DNA of 64,000 bases from Spirodela intermedia (GCA_902729315.2 LR746274.1:3747037-3811036), one strand, 5' to 3'; positions 34,821 to 48,400 are shown, counted from the first letter of the stretch. The notes: a model not told the origin generated them from the sequence alone. Program-made: numbers and translations.

Positions 34821-37010
34821 TGGTTTGGCCTTTCTTAGCCTACATTTACTTATCAAAGTTTATAACTTTGGTATCCACTATTTACCCTTAAAAAATTATA
34901 GATTTAAAAAATAGATTTCACATGTATATATCCCCACACTAGACACCAAGGCACAAACTATCTTTTTACCCTTTGTTATCAACATTCTCTAGAAGCCCTT
35001 CATAAATAAACATCAGTAGAAAAATTAAGAATTTATTTTTGTGTCTTTCTTGAATTCAAAAAGCATGTTGCAAGGTTGCTCTTGCAATAAAATTTTGATG
35101 AGCAATTTTGGTACAAATAAAGAATTTGATTTGCCATCTAGGTGCTCTTTGAAAGCTCTTGCAAAAGGGTATTTATATAGTGTAAAATATTGATTAATGG
35201 AATTCAAATATCTAAGATTTGATTGGTCAAATATTTTATAAGCTGACCCACGAAAAAGATTATGAAATCAAATTGCAATTTGACAAGTTTTTATCAGATC
35301 ATTCTAGATTATCTTATAATAGAATTTTCTAAAATTTCTTTAATTTTTGACTTGTCATGATATTGCCGCCTTCACTAAACATGTTTCATATGTTGGACAT
35401 GTCAAACTTCCCAAATAAATTTTTTTCTCTCTCTTGAGATTTCATTTGACTTTTTAAGTTGACATATTTCTCTCTTTCTCTTCAAATTTGGCGGGCCTAC
35501 TTTCTCACTCTTTGTGGCTTGACACTATTTGTAGGAGAAGTTTAAGGTGTTTGCCTAAAAATGTTTGTGTAGACCAAGCAGAAAGTAAGGTAAGATTTAT
35601 GTGTCAACACATAATTGTGTGGGCTGAAATAATTTCTCAGCTTTAAATGAGCTGACACAAACATTAGTGAGCTGACACATGGGTAGATGCATTTTCTCTC
35701 TCCTCTATTTTTCTCTAAACAACTTAACCTTTTGGTTTGATTTTGTTTTTCTTTTTTAATTGTTTCTTAATGCCCCACTTCGTCGTGTATTGCTTGAAAA
35801 TTATATTTATACCACAAAATAAACTATAATAATGGTTCGTGTAGTGAGACCATATTTTGATTCTGTTTTATTATCTTTATGTGCTTATTGTCAACAATAG
35901 AATTATAAAACCCAATAATATATACTAAAGAAATCCATAGATAATTAATTTATTAGTGTGTAGGTTACCAGATTCATTAATTTTAATGAACTTTTGACAA
36001 AGAAGGTGCAACTTATTAAATCAAAATAGAAGTAAAATATATACAATTGAATACAATTGAATTCTCATTGTGTTAGAAGTTGCATGAATACGTTTGAAGA
36101 ATTGAGTCTATAGTCATCAAAATTTTCAGCTCTTGAAAAGGTTAGAATGAAAAAAAATATATTTATTTAACTCATATAATATTAATATTAAATTATATGG
36201 GATGATACATATTTGTAATTGATAAGTCTTCATTATCATAAGTTAATAATTAGTAAATAATATAGTTTTAGCCTTAACTCATGATAAATAGACTTATATT
36301 TGTGTTAAAGTGTGAAAAGTGGTTTTCAGTTGATTAATGTGATTTTTTGGGTAATTATGTGATTTTACACGAATTTATATGATTTTTACAGTCTTGCTTT
36401 TGAGATAAATGAAGAAAAAGAAATAAAAAATAAAAAAAAGACAAAATGAGGGGGACCCGTCAGTCAGTCGGGCCCGCAAGCGGGTCAAAAGCTCAGTCAG
36501 GGAGTAGCCCCCAGTAGGAGCTCGAGCGGCTTGAACCGATGGGACAAGTGTGCGCCACTCCCCTTCCACATCATCGGTGGCCAACCGATTGTGAGGCAAG
36601 GAGTGGTCATACACGCGTGAAAAAGGGACTTACTTAGAGATCTAACATTACTATATATTCGCCTGAAAATTCAGCGCACAACTGATGTGGGACTAAACCC
36701 CCGTCACCTTCCCTAGAAGGGGCGGGCAACCGGCGGGGGTTCGAATCCTCCTAGAGCCAAAATTCATATTTTTTTATCTAATTATTGTGACTTTCCTGCA
36801 GATCGTCGTTGAAGGATTAAGCAACCAGAATTGCTAGATCATCGGCGAAAATCTTGTCAACACAATTTGCGGAGCATTGTTACTAAAATTGATGAACGAT
36901 TCACGATAAAAGGATCGCGAATCCATCGAGTAAAGCATCTCTGATTGATCGACGAACAAGCCGTCGTCGGGAAGAGGACAATACGTCGGAAGACGAGTCG
37001 CCACCTCTTG

Positions 37011-37853
37011 GGAGCGTACTAGATGCGATGAAGAGCCTCCTCTTGCTGCGCAGACTTGAGGATGAAGCTCTCTAACACGCGCCCCACCTCCATCTAGCTC
37101 TTCTTTGTCGGGTGATAACTGCCAGAGAGCCGCAAAGTCGCCATTTTTCCGCTCCACCAGATGACAGCCGCCGGAGACGATTCGACAACCTATTTCATTG
37201 ATCTCTAGACTTCGCAAGGAGATCTAGAGATTGCCCACATCATCTTTGTCCAAGGAGAGCCTTCGAGGCCGTAAACACTGCACGACTATCCTCCCGAACG
37301 CTCAGGATTCCGGTACATCACCAACGCATCGCTGCTGCGACATCAGAACTCTATTTTCTTGCTTTCAACTTACTTTACGCTTCATTTAGTGATAATTTGT
37401 GTGATTTTAATTTACCAAAATATACTTCATTCAATTACGATTCTTCCGGCTTTTACAGATCTTAATTTGATCAATTAAATCATCTATAATCGCTTACGTA
37501 AGAATCGCCGGGTGGAACTCTATTTCTGTCCGATTCACGTTCGCCAGGTGCTGACATCATCTTGACGTCCGCACCCTTATTTTTCTTTTTTGTGAATTTT
37601 AAGTATATTTCTTTTTCATTTCTTAGTATAAAATTCATATAAAATAATATTCTTTGAGGAAAATTCTAGATAATTACCAGATATTATATTACATCCATGT
37701 GATTGACCTGGAAAATTATCGCTATTTTTGGAAGTTTTATTGAATTATAATTGATATATTTGTTCAGAAATACTTCTAAATATCTAAAAATTCGTATTTT
37801 CTAGTTTTATAAATTTTATATTTGCGTGATTTAATATACAACGACTAAGTCAC
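37011..37853 (-). repeat. Right arm of the large inverted repeat (GC-retaining copy)
   Basis: Reverse complement starts with tgacttagtcgttgtata (37836-37853) and ends cttcatcgcatctagtacgctcc (about 37011). It keeps many CpG sites that are TpG or CpA in the left arm, e.g. gtcgtgcag versus gttgtacaa and cttgcgaag versus cttgtgaag. A minus-strand frame of 127 codons (37217-36834) overlaps its inner end but has no recognised domain. Confidence 0.88.
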
Positions 37854-40095
37854 GTTAGTAATTATCTTAAAGGTTCAACAAAAATTTCAGATTATGGACT
37901 TGTTGGACTTTTCATATATATCATTAAAATGAGTAACTTATGAGTGGTCTCATTGGATCATAAAAAGTACCCAAAAAGTCAAATGTTAGGATTAAAGTTA
38001 TAACAAGATGAAATAGATTAATTAAAAAATATCACAATGCCAAAAACAAGATCTCTCATTTCAAACGATAGAATTTTAATTTTTTAGAACTTCAAAAAAT
38101 AGGAAATATATTTACATGAGTACTCATTTATCAAACCTTTGTATAAAAATATTCAAGAAAATCTGTTTAAGAAATGAATTCTCTTAAGTTCATCTAACCT
38201 TCCATATTTGTAGTACCTACACACATACTTAAGAGATATTTCCGTGTTAAAGAAAATAGATTTGAATTTATGTCCTTTTATAAGGTGTCTAATAGTAGGG
38301 GGCTGGCACTAGAAGCAAGATTGAAGTAAATTTGAACTTCTTTGATATCAAGTTTAGAAACAGTAATTTGGAAATGTGTCTAGCATTTAGGTCTTCTAGA
38401 GATTTGAATATTAGCATTCTATAATTGTACTCTAATAAGTTGCAATTCTTTCGGTCATGGCCTCATCTCTTTATTTTTATATCACCATATGCAACAATGG
38501 AGATGTACATTAGATTTGCAGAATTCTCAAACTACAGAACCAATTGGTTTCACACCAAAGAAACCTGCCCTAGGATGTCAAATGAAATAGGGTGGCTATT
38601 TTTCTACAACCCTGTATTTATGTGAGGCCCGGTCCCATACTCCTTTCCTTCCATTTGATTATGAGCAGGATCTGCACAAACCTGTGATAATATGGCACAG
38701 ACTCTGCAAGGGTTCACATTCAGTTGGATTGATCAGTTTATGGACAACATCCTTCAGCGATGTTTCAATAATTTGAATTGATTTTGATTGTAGGTATCTA
38801 ATAAATATTTCCCTTTCTAGCCCTAAAATGAACCAACACTCCTAGTTTTTCATGACTACAAGTGCATTTGACATAATAGTTACGGGCATGATAAGCAAGA
38901 TTCACCTCCCCCCCTGCCCCCAACTCTTAGTTCCTTTTGTCTATCATTTTGAACCTAAACTAAGTTAACATATCCTTTCACTTCAACAATTCATTCAAGA
39001 AAAAGTCTACTTCTGAGCCAAGTGCAAAGTGATTTTAGTTTTTTCTTACCACTTATTCATTTTTATAATCCTTAAAAGTACCTAAATCCATGCAAATATT
39101 TTTACATTTAATGTTTTGACATCACAACTAATGTTTAGTAAAAATATATATCATATTTAACTTATAATTTTGTGTAAAAATATTTTATCAAATCAGAAAT
39201 GTTGAAGGATGAGAATAGGATGTCCACTAGTGAATGAATTTTTGGAAAAGTAGAGCTTTATTCATTCACTCAAAAACAAAGTCGGCAATCACTTCCACTC
39301 TAGCAAGAAGTGAAGCAATGATTGCCTTAAATTAGAACAGTTTTAAGTGCATGCAAAGTTAAAACAAACTTTCATATAAATTTATAATTGGTAAACTAAG
39401 AGCTAGAATGAACAAAATTTATTACATTTTTTATTCAATAATTTTATTTTATGAAAATTATTGATAAAATTTATTCCTTTAAAAACTAGTAACCTTTTTG
39501 GAATTAATGTTTAACTCTAGCTCTACAAGCAATGTGAAACTATTATCAAGAGTGAGACTTCATTTATGAGACACTTATTTTGAACGCTAATCGGTGAAGC
39601 ATTCTCCCTTGACTTGTCAAAACTAGAACAACACTTTAGATTCGTCTTAGAATTACATGCCCAAATTGTTGTAAACTAACAATTAATTTTTCTTTATTTT
39701 CATGAGCTAAATATTTCCTTCAGTTAATGGCGTATAGCTAGCGAGGTCTTTGGCGTATAACATATCCTCATTAGATATGTTACATTACCTCAAAAACTTT
39801 GTACCTAAATGATAAAGATGAGTCTAATCTATGGCGAGGTCTTATAGTGGTTCATTGTTCCCATTATTCAGACGTTCAAGGGCATCAGATCGATCCCAGT
39901 GGATCACCCCGTGTCCTTACGTACGAAACTCACGTGATTGAATCTGCAAGTTCCTAACTGCAGTTACCACAGCTGCAGGCCAGAGAAAGTGGACTTGTGT
40001 GGTCGTCAGCGATCGTTTACCGTCTCCGATGCCGCAAACGAACACTCTGCCGGATTGCCATTGTCGTTGATAGCAGATTGTGAAGTCAGGGACTT

Positions 40096-40464
40096 CTAAA
40101 ACTGGTAGTCATCCTTCGCCTCATCTTCGTCGTCCATCATCCTCATCTCTCTTTCTCCCCACCTTTCTTTGGCTCGGTCTGGTCGACTACCCTCAATCAT
40201 ACCCTCCTCCGACAATGAGCTATCAGCGGCATCGGCAGAAGAATCGTCGCCATGCTTGATGACAGACCTCGCGGTCAACAACTTTGAGAGCTCGGGGGAT
40301 TTCTCTTCAAGGTTCATGAATTCGCTCCACACATGCAAGAGAGACAACAAAGAAGACAGACCCATTGACGAAAATTCCGGCCAGCATCGTCTTACAGCCA
40401 CACACTGCCCACGAGAGTTGCAGTAGGAACAAAATATTGTATAAGTAAGGGCAAGTACATCCAC
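40096..40464 (-). CDS. Hypothetical protein, acidic C-terminus (doubtful)
   Basis: A 122-codon frame, or about 90 codons from an inner Met before GLSSLLSLL. The N-terminal part is moderately hydrophobic; the rest is charged and Ser/Asp/Glu-rich (GDDSSADAADSSLSEEG) and ends MMDDEDEAKDDYQF. It has no family match I know. It is divergent from the LTP gene, with 174 bp between the start codons. Composition is compatible with coding, but chance cannot be excluded. Confidence 0.25.
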   Translation of the reverse strand: MDVLALTYTIFCSYCNSRGQCVAVRRCWPEFSSMGLSSLLSLLHVWSEFMNLEEKSPELSKLLTARSVIKHGDDSSADAADSSLSEEGMIEGSRPDRAKERWGEREMRMMDDEDEAKDDYQF

Positions 40465-40556
40465 AGAGTCGTCTTCCTCCCCACCCGTGAACCCCCCCCT
40501 CCCGTTTCATGTCTAATACTCCCAAACAAACGTCACGGGCTCCCTCTCCATGCGCC

Positions 40557-40565
40557 CTATATAAC
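40557..40565 (+). promoter_or_regulatory. TATA box of the LTP gene
   Basis: ctatataac lies about 75 bp before the LTP start codon, a normal plant distance. Confidence 0.7.
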
Positions 40566-40638
40566 ACACGAGAGGCCACCCTCCTTCCCTTACCCCTCGG
40601 AAAACTTCTTTAGTACGTCGTATAGCTAGCGAGAGTAG

Positions 40639-40962
40639 ATGGAGAAGAAGATGGCCACCTCAGCCCTCGTCCTCCTGGTGGCCGTCCTGGCTGTGGGCCA
40701 CCTGGGTGGAGAGGTGGAAGCCCAGCAGGTTCTGTGCAACGTAAGCCAGGAGGGGCTGTTGGCCTGCAAGTCCGCCGTGACGAGGCCGAACCCGGCGATC
40801 CCCTCGTCGGCGTGCTGCGCCGCCGTGGCCAACGCCGACCTCCAGTGCCTCTGCAACTTCAAGAATACCAACCCTGGGGCGATGAGGTTCATGGGGATCG
40901 ACCCAGAACTCGCCATGCAGCTCCCCAACAAGTGCAGCCTCCCCACGCCGGTCAAGTGCTAG
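40639..40962 (+). CDS. DIR1-like non-specific lipid-transfer protein
   Basis: Intronless, 107 residues. A signal peptide (hydrophobic ALVLLVAVLAVGHL, likely cut after GEVEA) precedes a mature chain of about 79 residues with the eight-Cys pattern C-C-CC-CxC-C-C: LCNVS, LACKS, SACCAA, LQCLCNF, NKCSLP, VKC at the end. The segment FMGIDPELAMQLPNKC is typical of DIR1-type proteins, which bind acyl lipids in the apoplast and take part in systemic defence signalling in Arabidopsis. A Pro-rich RPNPAIPSS is present, similar to the PxxP stretch of DIR1. Orthology to DIR1 itself is not established. Start chosen as the first Met after the TATA box. Confidence 0.93.
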   Translation: MEKKMATSALVLLVAVLAVGHLGGEVEAQQVLCNVSQEGLLACKSAVTRPNPAIPSSACCAAVANADLQCLCNFKNTNPGAMRFMGIDPELAMQLPNKCSLPTPVKC

Positions 40963-43900
40963 GTCCACCTCCGTATTGTGTGTCGCTCCTGTGCTGTTCT
41001 TCATCGCCGCAATCGTTCTCAATGTTCTTTGCTGTCTATCACGTTTGTCTGTCTTTACCACCGACTGTTCTCCTCCCCCACTACATGTAATGAAATATTC
41101 CCTATCAGTTCATCGGTCTGTGTTTGAACTTTATTGAGATCTCTGCGGCGATATTGGAGGGCCCTTCGAACCAGATCTCAATCTCTCTTGAATCAACTCA
41201 ACGACACAGATTTCATGGACTTCCATTTAATGACGCCGGTTTTTGTCCTCTGAAGAAGGTCGAGCGGTCGGGAAGGAGAAGCTGGGCTGATTCTGGGGCA
41301 TTGAAGTTCTTAAATGGCAGGATTTTCTCTCTGGTCTCGACTTTAAACTGGCATTCACAGCCGCCCCCCATCTGCCACGTACCGCGCCCATCTCGAAGTC
41401 TTGGCCAAGAAAAGTTGGGCGGGACAGGTTGGGGCCGAGCTGAAGACAGAAGAATCCACATGTTCAACGATGAACCATGGATGAGGATGCTGAAGAAGTT
41501 CAGTGATGAGTGATGACCGACGATAAAAGACGTCAACTAATCAAGTCTGCCATAAAAATGGTTTCCTGCGAGCAGACCGCAGAAGAAAATGAAATATTAA
41601 TCGTTCTCGCAGACCAAACCATCTGTTTTCCATGGCGTGACGGAGGTTTATAACTGGTCCTATCGTTAAAACGCGTAATTCCTGTCAACCAGACCATTAC
41701 TTTTCTACGGAGTCACCTAACTCTTCAGTTGCCAGCAGTAAGCCTGATTATCATTCGGATTTACAGAAAAGATATAGCTTGTGAGAGTGAAATACGCTTT
41801 GAAGAAACTGCTTCCCTATATTCATACTACCGTCATATTATCTTTCTTCCATGTGAAGGTTATCTTATGATCATGATCAATGTTCTAATTCACATAGAAC
41901 ATTTCATCCTTTCAAACAATGTTGGCATTCACTATTGAACATATGGGAATCCATTTGTTTAACGTTGGTACATTGCTCTTTTTAATGTATACAAATTCAC
42001 TTCTATGGCAATTATCATGCAATATTTAACTTATGAAAACCACGAAATTAAACATCTAGGCTAATTCATGACGGATATAGAATGATGAAATTTGAGATGA
42101 ATTGTCTTAACTCTTCCATGGGTAGCACTTTGGTTGGAGCATCAACAATTTGTCATTTCAAAGAAAATAGGTCAATATAATGTAGAAAAACAAATGTTAA
42201 TCATGCATGATGAGCATAACTGCCTTCATGAATTTGATATGAACTGATTTGAAGCTCATATATTTACAATATGAAAAAAAATAGTGTTCTTCTAATAGGG
42301 CACATACTAAGAGAACATTGCAATCATGTCATATCCAAATGTAGTGTATCATATGATGCATTGACTTTATTGTAAAATGATATACAGTATAACATTTCTT
42401 TCTACCTTTAAATAAAGGAAATATTCCTAAAAAATACTGCATCTAGTTGTAGAGAAGTACTCGTCATCACATTAACCTCTTCCAGCGTCATCATAATATG
42501 GTAATGAAACACAACGAAAGTAATTTAGGAGTACCACACAACAGATGAATGTGGATCCATTAACATATGATCATGACATGTACACTCATAACCAATACAC
42601 ATGTGTATTGACTACCAATTGAAACATAAGAGTATCTAGACAACAATACTGAGCTTTGGAAATATCTGAAAATCACTCTTGTCCGGCATGTTGTTTAAGT
42701 GGTTCTATGAGAATGAGAGAAGATAAAAGGACATGGTACGCTTAAATCTACTTTGTCAATGGTCTATTGTGACACTAAGTGACCATGTAAAGAGAGTTAA
42801 CTCAAGGTTCAAACAATGTCACAAAATTTTCACTTAAAAGGTCAATTTTTATAGATGCTACTTGGGGTGATAATATTTATAAAATTAAGTATGACTAACA
42901 TCTCAAACTCAAAGGTGACATGACTCTTGAGATGTGTAAGTGCGGCATAATGCGTTGCTACATTCCTTTTCGAAGGGTATCTACTTTGCCCTTTCTGATT
43001 TTTTTATTTCTTTATTCAGCACACTTAACCTAATAATTCTTTTTTTTATGATTTATCTACGACAATGGTTACATAACCACTTTACGTTTGGTTTTGTCTC
43101 TCTATGTTTCTCTTCCCCCCGCCAGAACTCAAGTCTAATACCCATTAACCTTGTCTATTCACCAACCGTAGTCATTGGCAAGATACAATTAGCTCCAAAT
43201 ATCACTCTCTTTCTATTTCCTTCTTAGAAAATCTTATCAGACACATGCTCTGCGGTATGTAGCTCCTCTTTAGTAAAGATTCTGACTCCTCTGAGGCACC
43301 TCTTCTGGTCCATCATCTCTATTTTCTGCTTTCTAAGAGAGACTCTCTTCCATGGTTGCTTAAACATATACCATCCAAGTAAGATGCATCAAAGAAGTAT
43401 AACTCTTCCCATTTGCTTCTCTTAGTTTAGTTAGTGAATTATTATGGAGCCGGGTAAATAATGTTTGAATTGCATCTTGTTCTTGTGCACACATATGCGC
43501 CCATATAACCTGGTGTAAACCTCATCAATTACTAATCCAAAAATCTAAGTCATCACACGATTGTCACTCAACTCCCAAGCAGTGTATCTTGTCACACTTA
43601 CCTCTCCCAAACTATTGACATGAAGAATTTGTTATAAACCATACTAAATTATTTCCTGTGAGTTTTGTAAATATCATATAGAGCAGGTTCTTCGAACTTG
43701 GTGGAGTAGGGGCGTGAAAAGAACTGCTTTGTAGGACTCCATCACCATGGAGAGGGCCCCTCTTAGAAAATGATACATGAGGAGGAAAATTGCAGGAAAC
43801 GCTTAGATCCTCTTGACCAAACACCTGCATGCAAGCACAAGGGAGGTCACCAGACAGGGTAGGGCAATGCTTGGATACAACAAAAAAGATTGCCCAGTAA

Positions 43901-45470
43901 ATGATAAGAAACGAGACTTGAGAACCTTATGACATATGCCATCTAGATGTCTCCTTTGACAACTATGCCTCTTCAGCCATGGTATGTTTTTATTCAACAC
44001 ACTAACCCCTTATTAATTGGATTCAAGTTCATGTAAATGTGGAAAACAACAATAAAAGAAAAAAAAAAATGTTGATAGGAGTCAACCATGGGAAAGTTTG
44101 GGACTGATTGATTCAACCAGAGCTTTCTCAATGGACATTCTCCATGATGATTGGAACGCACAAAATAAATGATTTCACTCTAAGTGATGTGGCAAGCAGA
44201 AATGATACGTGGAGTCATTTCATTTTCCAATGGCAGACTCTAAGAAATATTTACGAGTTGATGTTATATGAAATGGAAAGTTGTGCTTCTAGCTCTCAAG
44301 TCATTGGACGACGGAACTTCATTAATATGAAAGCTTCACCTGTCAAACTTTCTCTACTAGGTGTGCTTAAAGCATAGTAAAAAATAAATGAATGAAATAT
44401 TTTTGGGCTTGAGAAGCGAGGAACAGGAGCTGCATTAAAGTTGGCAAAAAATAAATGAGTGATAGGAACTAAGCATTAAGAACCCTCATGAGGTGGAGTG
44501 TATCATATGAAAATATACAGGATAGAACAGCCGAAGGCATCCTCATAATCAGAACAAGGGAACTGAGAATTCAAAGCAAATATCATTCACAGATCAATGT
44601 TCCATTGCCATTAGGATTTTAAAATATCATTCCTCTTTTGAGTCACACAGAAAGTATCGACCACCAGCTTCCAGCTTGTAGAATGTACAAGTCAGATGAG
44701 TGCCCTCAATCTACCCTTCTAATATTTGGAGCATGGGGTTGTCAAGCAGACCCTCTCCAGAGGGTCCTTTTCATACTGGCCGTCATTAAGTGACACAAGA
44801 GAGGTTAAGAAGAAAATCCGTGCAATAGTGTCAAAAGAAGGCTGAATGAAGAGCTAAACTGCAGAAACGAGGAGGGCAAAGATTTCCTTTTTTTTTCATT
44901 AGTAGAATTCAAAGAATGTTCTAGTAAAATCAACTGCACACAATGAATGGCACATGAAATATATGATGAATTAGTGAATTCCAAATGCATTCCCCTCCCT
45001 AGCTTACCACCGTACAACCATCCAAGTCCAGACATTTCTCGGTGCCCAGGTGACATTGAGCCTTCTTGGGTGAGGTGAGACTGGACCAGTCCATTGTGGC
45101 ACCATGCAAAGTAGGAATAACAGCATATATTTGTCAGTTCACTTATCTTATTTCTGAGAGTGAGAATGAACCAAGGAAAGTACACATGCTGCGATGAACA
45201 TTCCAAGAGTGGTAACAGATTGAAGCATAGGGTCAATTGACTCTGCTGCGTCAAATGCCAATCTAATTGCCTGGAGTTCCTACTCCACCTTATAAGATCT
45301 TCCCACGTTCATGTTGACAAATCATTATTCCTCATTGGCGACCAAATGGAAGACAAGTAATAATACAATGAAAATAATTGAAACATCCCTCCTACATAGA
45401 TCCAAATAAGAGTTTAGGCGGTATACAGCTGCAAAGATCGCAGTAGAATCCCAGTAGACGGATGGATGTT
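40963..45470. other. Intergenic DNA between LTP and PheRS
   Basis: 40963-41110 is probably the LTP 3' UTR, with aatgaaatat-type signal near 41089. 41120-41520 has open frames but no family. 41600-45470 is AT-rich and contains scattered frames below 150 codons without domains; possible decayed retroelement DNA at 42000-43600, not identifiable by eye. Confidence 0.5.
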
Positions 45471-48400
45471 CTATCTGAGTACAACATTCAGCTTGCTCTG
45501 CATAGCTTCTCTGACATTCCACTGCACAAGAACAAATAATACACGTTGAGACATTAATTATTCTGAGATCAGAAACGGCTCAGAGGCCATTGGAGGACCC
45601 AGAGGAGATGCCTCTACCTGCAACTGGTTTATCTCTTCATCTGTGAGTGAACGTTCCGTTGACCGATAAGCAATTCTGTAGCAGTGACTAGTCATTCCCT
45701 TCTTGTTGGTAAAATTGTCGATCAGCTGGACCTGAAAGTAAATGACAGCAGTTAGGAATCCGACTGACTGAATTCTCTGGAAAACAAAAACATACGGCGT
45801 AGTTTGCCATGAGCGATCAAGTTCGTCTCAGGATGTAGAGCCCAATAAGTTTAGAGGCCAAATGGTGAAGGGCCTGGGGATCTGCCAAGCCCAGGGTTTA
45901 TTACTTTGAAAATGGGTTCATGTTGTCATTCTGATCAAGGAAAAAATACTCTTTTTCCTTCGATCGGCATTCATTATCTATACATGAAGAGATGGCTATA
46001 TATGTGCATACATATACGTCCTTATATGTGAACAGACTGATACCTTTGCAAAATACCAGACATTAAATTCAAGTGACAAAAAGGGCAGATCCTGAGGTAC
46101 ATAGTGACTAATGTAGTAGACCTATATAAGCAGGTTGTCTTACACAACCAGGTATCTTCTACATAAAATTCATGATCCCGATTGATCTCAGAATTAGTAA
46201 GAAATCATTCAGGATTCCTAATCAAAGAATCATCAAGCCGAAATGCTGCTTCTAGGATGCTTGGAAAATATGCGGTTTATCAAAGATTTTGAGGACAAAG
46301 CCACCTATATTAAAAAACAAAAGAAGATTAGATGAAGACTACCACCATTTCGGTACCCCATCTCTCCCAGAGTAATTCTGTACTATCCCCTGCATTTATT
46401 CCGATCCTTTTACTCTTTATTCATATTCTAGCATCCATTAATGGATCACCCAATTATCCCTTTGTTCATTGCAGTATACAGGAGGACCTCGACTGACCTG
46501 TTAACTCTTCCAAGTACCTTCTCTATCCTACATGCAAAGTCATATCCATGCTCGGGACTAAGTGAAAGTTCATGAAGAAAAAAATTTGGGAACTTGAAAG
46601 CTGTTATCAAATACATACCGGAAAACACAAACGAAAAAAAAAACGATAAAACATAAGCCTTTTATCCATGGATTTTTTTTTTTCTTAAACAGTATTTTTT
46701 TCCTTCTTGTATGCAAACCTGACATGGAAATAACAACTAATATGCTCAAAGGATACACATGTAATCACCAAATTTAAGAAACTCAATTGGATAGATCATT
46801 TTATTTTAATGGTACGAAACAAGTTTGCAATCATTTTCCTCTCGCAGATTCAATTAGAAATTTATGGAATGAGCATCATCTCGACAATCGGAATGCAAAG
46901 CTGGTAATTTTCTGTTTACCATAAAACAGCATGCTATGATGCCATCAAAAGGTTTTTCAAGTTGCATAAATCGGTGATTTGATTGAATTAAAATAAGAAT
47001 AATTGTGAAATGAAAACAACCAAGCAAAGTAGTGCGTGCAGTACCTCCTCTACTAGGTCCCCAGCAATTCCTCTGACGACTTCACATAAATTGTTCTCGG
47101 TGAATGAATCGCTGATCCAAAAACTAACATCTTTGTAACAAGGAGGAAACTGCAAAAAGATAGCTCTCCTTGAGGTTTCGGTGACAGTTTCTAATGGGCC
47201 TTCAGAACTTCGAAGAAGGTTATGAACATAATGAAATTCTTCTCAATTTTTAGAAAGCATCATGGACTACTAAGAAATCACTTGACGTACATGATCGTAA
47301 TTATGGCATACTAAGAAATCAGCTCAAAAATTTATTTACCCATAACAGATTTTAAAAACTACTTCATTATTTACTGCTTCAATGTAATTATACACTCATC
47401 CCCTAGCGATAGGTTAGCTTAGGGAACTCTAACTCCCAGAAATCATAGATTTATGAACAATACTTTGTTCAGCTATCAATTAAATACCAGAGGAACATCT
47501 GTGATTATTCACCTCCTAGTAGGGGTTGGGATTATTAGTGCGCTGAAAAACGTACGCAATCGGTTGTCACAAGGGTCATTTGAAAAGATTGGTAAAACTG
47601 AACTTTCCATCGCGTCTTCCAACATGTTCAGTAACAACATGAATCCAATATTTGAATCCGACCTGTGGCTCAATCAAACTAGCTTCTGAACAAAAATAGG
47701 AAAAACATTTTATTTCACTTACTTATCTAACTTATCTACCCCTTTGGTAAATGAGAAGATGAAATTATTCGATTTTACTTTAAGATGAATTAGTTAACTA
47801 GTAATGCAGTCTTCAAAATAGTGTTGTGGCAACTATGCATCGCACGTCTGTCTACAACAAGAAAGTTAGGGTTTCACAGACTATTATACTTCAATCAATG
47901 CATGATAATAATATGTACACGTGATTGTCACCTATTATACTTCATTTGTATAATGTTAAGCATTATGAAATTAAATTTATGTCGGATCTTAAACTACTTG
48001 AGACGTATATTTTGTACATCAATTTCACAAGCATCGTCATATTCTTTGTCAATCGAATCTAAAAAGAACGGAAGACAGGATTATAAGCAATAATGTCACT
48101 ACAGATGACACAGACATTGAGATTGACCAGAGACAATCACAAGTGATGGGTGAGTAATCTTCCTGCCTTTACTGAGCATGTTCAGCATTATAACCAAAAA
48201 TAAATTTCATTGTTATCCATGTTCCAATAGCCACTTGTCAGATAAAGCATGATTTACAGCTTCTGGATAATTCAAGATTACTTATATCAGCCTGGAGATT
48301 ACGATCCAAGATATCAAGAGGTTAGACGCAGTCCACAGGATGGCTTATAAAAAGACACACGCCTAAGCATAATAATTTTACTACAATTTAGAAACCAACG

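Larger units (their letters stand above)
30681..37010. mobile_element. AT-rich spacer between inverted arms, likely decayed transposable element DNA
   Basis: No intact transposase, gag or pol frame. It contains an 80-bp tandem repeat (30951-31125), an 84-bp tandem duplication (34653-34820), and two diverged direct segments (about 30840-31380 and 35380-35890) that share atgtcaaa, tttctctctcctct and tattatctttatgtg-like pieces, possibly old LTRs. 36420-36760 is a GC-richer island with tgatgtgggactaaac and a perfect RNA polymerase III B-box match (ggttcgaatcc, 36738-36748). Confidence 0.45.
37854..40638. other. AT-rich intergenic DNA and LTP upstream region
   Basis: 37854-39890 shows no gene or repeat I can name. 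39900-40560 is richer in GC. A minus-strand frame (40464-40096) lies here and is listed separately. Confidence 0.55.

Noticed and set aside
36834-37217. 127-codon minus-strand frame at the right inverted arm
   Set aside because: Not open in the left arm and no domain; it likely results from the higher GC content of the right arm.
40660-41061. 133-codon minus-strand frame over the LTP gene
   Set aside because: Shadow of the LTP coding sequence on the other strand.
41124-41513. 129-codon plus-strand frame behind LTP
   Set aside because: No domain, starts inside the likely LTP 3' flank, no separate promoter seen.
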